NCBI GenBank assembly: GCA_944380545.1
Contig: CALWHV010000001.1
Location: 112,425-176,424 of the forward strand
DNA length: 64,000 nt
Direction: 5' to 3'
DNA from: an uncultured Eubacterium sp.
GTDB lineage: Bacteria; Bacillota; Clostridia; Oscillospirales; Acutalibacteraceae
Part shown: piece after piece, positions 58,994-64,000 of the stretch
Position numbering within the stretch: the stretch's first letter is position 1
Layout: each line of letters opens with the position of its first letter
Notes under the pieces: model-generated
What the model saw: the letters and a program-made list of their open reading frames with translations, nothing else
Databases searched by the model: none
Told to the model about the DNA's origin: nothing
Position numbers and translations under genes: made by a program

Positions 58994-59686
58994 ATGCACA
59001 CCGTGCTTGTTTGCGATGATGACCGCGCGATACTTGATTCCATAGAGATATATCTTAAGGCGGAGGGCTTCAATGTGCTCAAGGCGGAAAACGGCGCCGC
59101 CGCGCTTGAGGTGATCTCTGAAAACAGCATAGAATGCTTGGTGCTGGATATTATGATGCCGGGGCTGGACGGGCTTCAGACCACGATGAAGATACGCGAG
59201 GAAAAGCGCGATTTTCCGATAATAATGCTCTCCGCCAAATCGGAGGATACGGATAAGATAGCCGGTCTCGGCTTCGGGGCGGACGATTATGTTACAAAGC
59301 CGTTCAATCCGCTGGAGCTTGTGGCGCGCGTAAAGTCGCAGATAAGAAGATATATCAGCTTTTCCGGCTTTGTGCAGAAAAAGGAGCAGCTCGTTACCGG
59401 CGGGCTGATAGTTGACACGCTTGCAAAAACCGTCAGCGTGGACGGCGAAAGCGTGAAGCTCACGGCGCGGGAATATATGATTCTCGAATACCTGTGCAAA
59501 AATATGGGGCGCGTGCTCTCCTCCGCCCAGATCTACGAGGCGGTGTGGAACGAGCCTGCGCTCAGAAGCGAAAAAACAGTTACCGTGCATATAAAAAACA
59601 TTCGGGATAAGATAGAGATAAACCCGAAGGAACCGAAATACATAAAGGTGGTGTACGGTCTTGGATACAAGGTGGATAAAATTTAA
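58994..59686 (+). CDS. OmpR-type response regulator, VanR-like
   Basis: 230 residues from the ATG at 58994 behind GAGAGGTG. Receiver: VCDDDRAILDS (acidic pocket, about residue 6-10), phosphorylated aspartate in CLVLDIMMPGLDG (about 51), LSAKSEDTDK and KPFNPLELVARVKSQIRR (Lys about 101). The winged-helix output has KLTAREYMILEYLCKNMGRVLSSAQIYEAVWNE and VHIKNIRDKIE. It controls genes upon signalling by the kinase that starts 26 bases before its stop. Confidence 0.93.
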   Translation: MHTVLVCDDDRAILDSIEIYLKAEGFNVLKAENGAAALEVISENSIECLVLDIMMPGLDGLQTTMKIREEKRDFPIIMLSAKSEDTDKIAGLGFGADDYVTKPFNPLELVARVKSQIRRYISFSGFVQKKEQLVTGGLIVDTLAKTVSVDGESVKLTAREYMILEYLCKNMGRVLSSAQIYEAVWNEPALRSEKTVTVHIKNIRDKIEINPKEPKYIKVVYGLGYKVDKI

Positions 59687-62150
59687 GTACAGCTCTTTCA
59701 ATAAATTCATCTGCGCGCTTTTGGGATGTCTGCTTGCGGGCGTGTGCGCCTCGTCGGCGGTGTCGGCGTTTCAGCACATCGCGGTGTTCGGCGGCGCGGA
59801 TCTTACGGGCGGCGAAAGCCTGTCCTATATAGACACGCGGGAATTTTTCCTGAAGTTCAACAGCGATCTGCGCACGATAATAGACGACGCAAGCCACAAT
59901 GCAAATCAGGCGCGCTACGACGCTGTGAAGAACAGCACCGTCCAAAGAGCGGAGCAGTTCGTTGCGGACGCGCTGCCGCTGATAGCGGATTACGAAGAGC
60001 AGTACGAAATGTACGAATATTATGTAAACGGCTATTCGGCGGAGGTGGAAGAGCAGCCGCAGATTGATTATTCCGCGCTTGAGGAGCGCTACGGCGCGTT
60101 TGACTGCGGCTACGATGATGCAGGCGAGCGGCTGTTTTTCACAATGGATACGGGCGATGAAAACATATCTGAAAATGTGCTTTTTGAAGTTACCGCTCCG
60201 CTGCATAAAACGGCGGACGAAATCGCTTCACAGCTCAATAGCCAGTTCGGAAAGCAGATTTACACCTACTACTGCTATGAAACGAACGATTCCGGCGAGG
60301 CGGCAAAGCTGGAGCTTTTAAATGTGCGCTACTACGCCGAATTTTCGGACGGCAGCACGGCGTCGAATGTTGAGGACCCGCAGGCTTTTGTTGAAAGCGT
60401 TAAGAGCGGGGCGGACGGATACGAATACTATATCTCGGAAAACGCGCGGGTGCAAAAAAGCAGCCGACTGACAGATGCCGCGCCGGAGGGGCCTGCGTTT
60501 TATTCCGGCACGCTTGAAAACCTGCGGCTCTATGTTGCGGTGGACAGCGCTTTCCCCGCCTCCGATTCCTACGGCGAGACGGCGCGCCGCGTTGAAAACG
60601 CCTTTTCATATGATGTAAGCGCGCAGCTTTATATCGCCGTGTTTGCGCTTTTCGCGGCGGCGGTGCTTTTCGCCGTTTCGCTGCGCCTTGCCGGCCATAC
60701 GGGAACGGGCGAAATAACAGCGGCGCGCACGGACGCCTTTCCCGCCGATATAGCGCTGCTGCTTGCCGCGGCGGGGCTCGTGCCGACGGCGCTGCTCGGC
60801 TTTGCCCTGCTTGAGGGCAAGGTCATCGCCGTGTTCGGCGACATATATTCCTCCTCTTTAGCCGCGCCGGAGATGGATTTTTACCTCTCCGTTTGGTATC
60901 TTTACAGCACAGCCGCCTGTGGAGCGGCTGCATATCTTATCGCGCTGGCGTATTCCGCGTTCCTTGCAAGGAATATCAAAACCGGCGGCGTGTGGAGGCG
61001 CACCGCGCTTTATAAGCTGTTCGTCCTTTCCGGCAGGCTTTTCGCGGCGCTGCGCAAAGCGGCGGGCAGGCTTTGGAAAAAGCTCAAAAATATGCGATCG
61101 GCGTTTTCCTTCCTGCCGCAAAGGCTTGAAAAGCGCGTTGCGTGGGCGGGGGCGCTGTTTTGCGTGTTCAACGCCGTGGGCTTCGGCTTCACCGCGCTAA
61201 TGTTTGAGATGCTTGTTCATAACGGGGCTGAGGCGTTCTGCCTGCCGCTGCTTGCCGTGATTGCGGCGGCGGATATTTTCTGCATATATAAAGCGCTCAA
61301 ATTTATGCGCGCGCTTGACGCTCTGATAGAATGCAGCGCAAAAAACGAGCCTGTCGGTATAGACCTCGCAGGACTGCCGCAAAGCCTTAAAACGCTTGCC
61401 GCCTCGCTTGATAAAAAGAACGCGCAGCTTCAGCAGGTGGTCATAAAAGCCGTTAAGGACGAGCGCACTAAGACGGAGCTTATCACAAATGTTTCGCACG
61501 ACCTTAAAACGCCGCTGACCTCCGTTATAAATTATATTGACCTGCTCAAAAAATGCGATATAAAGGACGACGAGGCGCGCCGCTATATGGACATCATTGA
61601 TGAAAAATCGCAGCGGCTCAAGCGGCTGATAGAGGATTTGATAGAGGCGTCAAAGGTGGCGGCGGGGAGCGTTACCGTCAACAAAACGATGATAAATCTA
61701 AACGAGCTTGCCGCGCAGGCGGTGGTGGAATTTGCGCAGGGGTTTGAAAACCGCTCGCTTGAGTTGGTGTTCGACGAGCCTCGCGAGAGCCATATCGTGT
61801 TTGCGGACGGCACTAAGATCTACCGCGTGCTGGAAAATCTGCTTTCAAACGCGCAGAAATATTCCGCGCCCGGCTCGCGCGTGTATATCCGCCTTTATTC
61901 CTCCGGCGGATTCGGCTGCTTTGAGATAAAGAACATCTCAAAGGACGCGCTCAATATCTCCGCCGAGGAGCTTATGGAGCGCTTTGTGCGCGGCGACCGC
62001 TCCCGCAGCGAGGAGGGCAACGGGCTGGGCCTTTCCATTGCAAAGGAGCTGTGCGCGCTAAACGGCGGCAGGCTTGATATTCAGATAGACGGCGATCTGT
62101 TTAAAGCCGCGGTCCTGCTGCCCGCGACGCGGGAGGATGGGGCAAAGTGA
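59661..62150 (+). CDS. Sensor histidine kinase with large extracytoplasmic and multi-TM region, VanS-like
   Basis: 829 residues, TTG at 59661 behind AAAGGTGG. One N-terminal helix (about 15-36), an extracytoplasmic region of about 290 residues, then about seven helices with a positively charged loop (RRTALYKLFVLSGRLFAALRKAAGRLWKKLKNMR). The kinase core: ITNVSHDLKTPLTSVINYIDLL (phospho-His, about 615), N box VLENLLSNAQKYS, G box GNGLGLSIAKEL. The large extracytoplasmic part makes it unlike simple VanS; it may sense cell-wall or membrane signals. It overlaps the VanY-like gene by four bases (GTGA). Confidence 0.9.
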   Translation: MDTRWIKFKYSSFNKFICALLGCLLAGVCASSAVSAFQHIAVFGGADLTGGESLSYIDTREFFLKFNSDLRTIIDDASHNANQARYDAVKNSTVQRAEQFVADALPLIADYEEQYEMYEYYVNGYSAEVEEQPQIDYSALEERYGAFDCGYDDAGERLFFTMDTGDENISENVLFEVTAPLHKTADEIASQLNSQFGKQIYTYYCYETNDSGEAAKLELLNVRYYAEFSDGSTASNVEDPQAFVESVKSGADGYEYYISENARVQKSSRLTDAAPEGPAFYSGTLENLRLYVAVDSAFPASDSYGETARRVENAFSYDVSAQLYIAVFALFAAAVLFAVSLRLAGHTGTGEITAARTDAFPADIALLLAAAGLVPTALLGFALLEGKVIAVFGDIYSSSLAAPEMDFYLSVWYLYSTAACGAAAYLIALAYSAFLARNIKTGGVWRRTALYKLFVLSGRLFAALRKAAGRLWKKLKNMRSAFSFLPQRLEKRVAWAGALFCVFNAVGFGFTALMFEMLVHNGAEAFCLPLLAVIAAADIFCIYKALKFMRALDALIECSAKNEPVGIDLAGLPQSLKTLAASLDKKNAQLQQVVIKAVKDERTKTELITNVSHDLKTPLTSVINYIDLLKKCDIKDDEARRYMDIIDEKSQRLKRLIEDLIEASKVAAGSVTVNKTMINLNELAAQAVVEFAQGFENRSLELVFDEPRESHIVFADGTKIYRVLENLLSNAQKYSAPGSRVYIRLYSSGGFGCFEIKNISKDALNISAEELMERFVRGDRSRSEEGNGLGLSIAKELCALNGGRLDIQIDGDLFKAAVLLPATREDGAK

Positions 62151-62581
62151 AAAGCTTCCTGAAAATATTTGCCGCCGTAGCCGTGCTGTGCGCGGGCGCG
62201 CTCTTTGCGTGGAACGCGGCGGGCGGCGCGCTCTCAAGCTCCGCCGTAAGCACGGATGCTCCGCAGCTCGTGCTTGTAAATTCGGAAAACGCCGTGCCGG
62301 CGGGGTGGAGCGAGGAGCTTACAACGCTTTCAAACGGCGAGCAGGTGGCAACGCTCATCTACCCCGACCTGCAGGAGATGTTTGACGATATGCGAAGCGA
62401 GGGCGTTTATCCGTTCGTTCGCGCGGGCTACCGCTCAAGCGAAACGCAGCAAAGTCTTCTTGACGAAAAGATTGAAGCCTACCGCGCCGAGGGGTATTCA
62501 AAATCCCGTGCGCGCTCTCTTGCGCTCAGCACGGTGGCTAGGCTGCCGGGAACCGAACACAATATGGTTTTAAGCGGCTGA
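62147..62581 (+). pseudogene. VanY-like D-alanyl-D-alanine carboxypeptidase, truncated at a dispersed repeat
   Basis: 144 residues. Signal/anchor helix (residues 4-25), then the first half of a peptidase M15 domain: PDLQEMFDDMRSEGVYPFVRAGYRSSETQQSLL and RSLALSTVARLPGTEH. Family members continue past SEHQTGLAVD with the zinc ligands and the catalytic ExxH; all of that is absent. At base 62549 the sequence becomes the dispersed repeat (GGCTGCCGGGAACCGAACAC), which gives only NMVLSG before a stop. The loss is therefore due to the repeat or to a deletion ending at it. It is coupled to the VanS-like kinase. Confidence 0.8.
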
Positions 62582-62664
62582 TTCCCGCGCGTGCTGCGTT
62601 AAAAGCCTCGTTAATCCGAAAGGATTAACTGCGTTTTGTGCCTTGCCCGCACAAAATGCTCATG
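62549..62664 (+). repeat. Dispersed repeat, copy 2
   Basis: Matches 11888-12000 at roughly nine bases in ten, including ACAATATGGTTTTAAGCGG, GATTCCCGCGCGTG, the perfect hairpin GTTAATCC-GAAA-GGATTAAC (about 62612-62631), and CCTTGCCCGCACAAAA, after which the copies diverge. The 319-base gap 62582-62900 holds this repeat, a possible promoter (TGTACA, 16 bases, TATAAT near 62757) and nothing else. Confidence 0.75.
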
Positions 62665-62900
62665 TGCCGTAAAGTAACACACAAGAATTTGATAGACAGC
62701 AACCCATTATTTCCGTGTAACAAAGAGAAAGCAATGTACAATTTACATCTGAATGATATAATACTTTTAGGGCAGAGCAAAGGGAAAATTAAGGTCTACG
62801 CTCCGTAGATAGCCCGCAGATATAAGGAACTCTACGCCCCGTGTGTGTTTATTAAATTCCCCATCATCTACAATAAGGGCAGAAAGGAGGACAGAAACTA

Positions 62901-63506
62901 ATGGATCAAATCCGAATCGGCAAATTTATAGCCGAATCAAGAAAATCACTGAACCTTACCCAAAGGCAACTTGCCGACGCACTTTCCATTAGCGACAAAA
63001 CAATTTCCAAATGGGAGTGTGGAAAAGGACTTCCCGAAGTTTCTCTCATGCTACCATTGTGTGCGGCATTGGATATTACTGTCAATGATTTGCTTTCGGG
63101 TGAAAAGGTTTCCTCAACTGATTATCAAAAGAAAGCGGAGGGAAATATGATGAACTTAATGAAAGAAAACGAAGAAAATAGGAAAAGAATGGCGTTGTGT
63201 ATCATTACCGTCGCAATCACGGTCATTGCTGTATGCGCCCTGATAGTAATAGCATCCTATATTGATCTGCCTACGGTGGTACGAATCATATTGATTGTGG
63301 GTGCTGCTTTAGTGGCGGTAGCGGGCATAGCGGCGGGCGCAATGCTTGAAATTAAGGCTGGTTATTTTGAATGTCCTCATTGTAAAGAACTTTTTGTTCC
63401 GAGCATGAATGAGTATGTAAAAAGCTATCATACTTTGACAAAACGCAGATTGACCTGTCCTAAATGCGGTAAAACGGGAATGTGCAAACATCGTATTACA
63501 AGATAA
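62901..63506 (+). CDS. XRE regulator with two TM helices and a zinc ribbon
   Basis: 201 residues, AGAAAGGAGG before the ATG. HTH_3 domain IGKFIAESRKSLNLTQRQLADALSISDKTISKWECGKGLPEVSLMLPLCAALDITVNDLL (residues 5-65), a linker, two helices (about 100-122 and 126-150), then a CPHC...CPKCG zinc ribbon (about 160-190). Membrane-bound XRE regulators of this kind are frequent in Clostridia. The partner or effector is unknown. Confidence 0.85.
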   Translation: MDQIRIGKFIAESRKSLNLTQRQLADALSISDKTISKWECGKGLPEVSLMLPLCAALDITVNDLLSGEKVSSTDYQKKAEGNMMNLMKENEENRKRMALCIITVAITVIAVCALIVIASYIDLPTVVRIILIVGAALVAVAGIAAGAMLEIKAGYFECPHCKELFVPSMNEYVKSYHTLTKRRLTCPKCGKTGMCKHRITR

Positions 63507-63733
63507 ATACGACTTCTGGAATAGCAAAGTCAGCCGAGCCAGTCAACGATCAAGATGAACGGCGCATACGCGCCGCCGTTGACAGCCCCGCCCGCCTTTG
63601 CTGGTAGGCAATCAAGGGGCGACAGCAAGGAGTGCTGCCGCCCCGCAAGCCGAAAGGGGGAGCACAAGCGCGCAGAGCAGCGCCGCGGCCATCAGCCTCC
63701 GGGCGCCTCTCACGTACATGCTCCCCTTTGCTC

Positions 63734-64000
63734 TCACTTTTCGTCCTTCAGGTACTTTTCCATCCACTCGGTGATCTCGCGCAGCCGGCGCACGCGGTTC
63801 TGCGGCCTGCCGGAGCGGGAGAGCTCGTGGTTCTCGCCCTTGAAGATGCACATCCTGGCCGGCACGCCGTGTACCTTCAGCGCGTAGAACATCTGCATCC
63901 CCTCCGGCAGCGGGCAGCGGTAGTCCTCCTCGGAGTGGATGAACAGCGTGGGCGTGGTCACCCTGCCGGCGTAGCGGAGCGGCGACTGCTCCCAGGCCTT
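63734..64000 (-). CDS. S9 peptidase (prolyl-oligopeptidase/acylaminoacyl-peptidase type), C-terminal end, partial
   Basis: Only the last about 88 residues are inside the window; the frame stays open to its right edge. It shows the end of the alpha/beta-hydrolase domain: TPTLFIHSEEDYRCP (acid residue of the triad) and FKGENHELSRSGRPQNRVRRL (catalytic histidine), then a final helix EITEWMEKYL. No terminator is obvious at 63507-63733. Codon third positions are much richer in G+C than in the genes to the left, suggesting a different origin. Confidence 0.85.
   Translation of the reverse strand, partial: KAWEQSPLRYAGRVTTPTLFIHSEEDYRCPLPEGMQMFYALKVHGVPARMCIFKGENHELSRSGRPQNRVRRLREITEWMEKYLKDEK

Noticed and set aside
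63555..63887. 110-residue plus-strand frame opposite the S9 peptidase
   Set aside because: It overlaps a real minus-strand peptidase end and shows no domain.

Overview
The window looks like the chromosome of an endospore-forming member of the Clostridia, probably an Oscillospirales-type gut bacterium. The evidence is spoIIE and spoVT, a single-chain LexA, an EcoRI-type phase-variable methylase island, GPH-family sugar transporters beside a GH36 alpha-galactosidase, Gram-positive spacing of TTGACA/TATAAT promoters with strong AGGAGG ribosome sites, and a moderately GC-rich backbone interrupted by AT-rich accessory patches. The taxonomic guess is inference from gene content only.

Layout. 1-7982 is an accessory region built from membrane proteins and two truncated RHS 'tip' cassettes. 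Each cassette is a short conserved RHS core piece joined to an unrelated AT-rich, hydrophobic C-terminus and followed by a small membrane protein that could be its immunity partner. Several more immunity-like genes sit upstream without a toxin. 8122-8763 holds a small HTH gene and a broken DUF4143 ATPase, which looks like an old insertion scar. 8882-11762 (minus strand) encodes an IspD/TarI-like cytidylyltransferase, a TarJ-like zinc dehydrogenase and an iron alcohol dehydrogenase. 12181-15117 encodes two sugar-type transporters. 15254-17832 is a tight run of dusB, nagA and trmL. Then come glnA and capA (minus), rpsO and pnp, a MATE pump, spoVT, two membrane proteins, a GH36/GPH alpha-galactoside module (minus), a DUF2752 protein, glmS and spoIIE (minus), a heterodimeric ABC exporter with its MarR regulator, a divergent LysR regulator, a YhcH-family protein and an XRE regulator.

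42683-47663 carries the glycolytic run pgk-tpiA-gpmI, an asparaginase and two tRNAs (all minus). 47877-52438 carries lexA, an Mrp-type Fe-S scaffold ATPase, dCMP deaminase, a HAD phosphatase, a lipoprotein-like protein and a DegV protein. 52455-55550 is a compact island: an XRE regulator, an EcoRI-family adenine methyltransferase with a (CT)9 tract in its 3' end, and a DUF262-HNH nuclease, bounded by about 34-base imperfect inverted repeats. It is the strongest candidate here for an undescribed defence or restriction-modification unit. 55559-58204 holds a YjdF-like membrane protein and an acyl-CoA synthetase, then about 790 bases of non-coding palindromic and tandem repeats. 58994-62581 is a VanR/VanS/VanY-like operon whose VanY gene is truncated exactly at a dispersed repeat that recurs at 11.9 kb and 31.0 kb. 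The right edge has an XRE/zinc-ribbon membrane protein and the end of a more GC-rich S9 peptidase.

Working together: the RHS tips and membrane immunity candidates form a contact-toxin variation locus. GlmS, NagA and the cytidylyltransferase pair serve cell-envelope sugar supply. SpoIIE and SpoVT show sporulation. The methyltransferase island and the RHS locus are the mobile, fast-changing parts.
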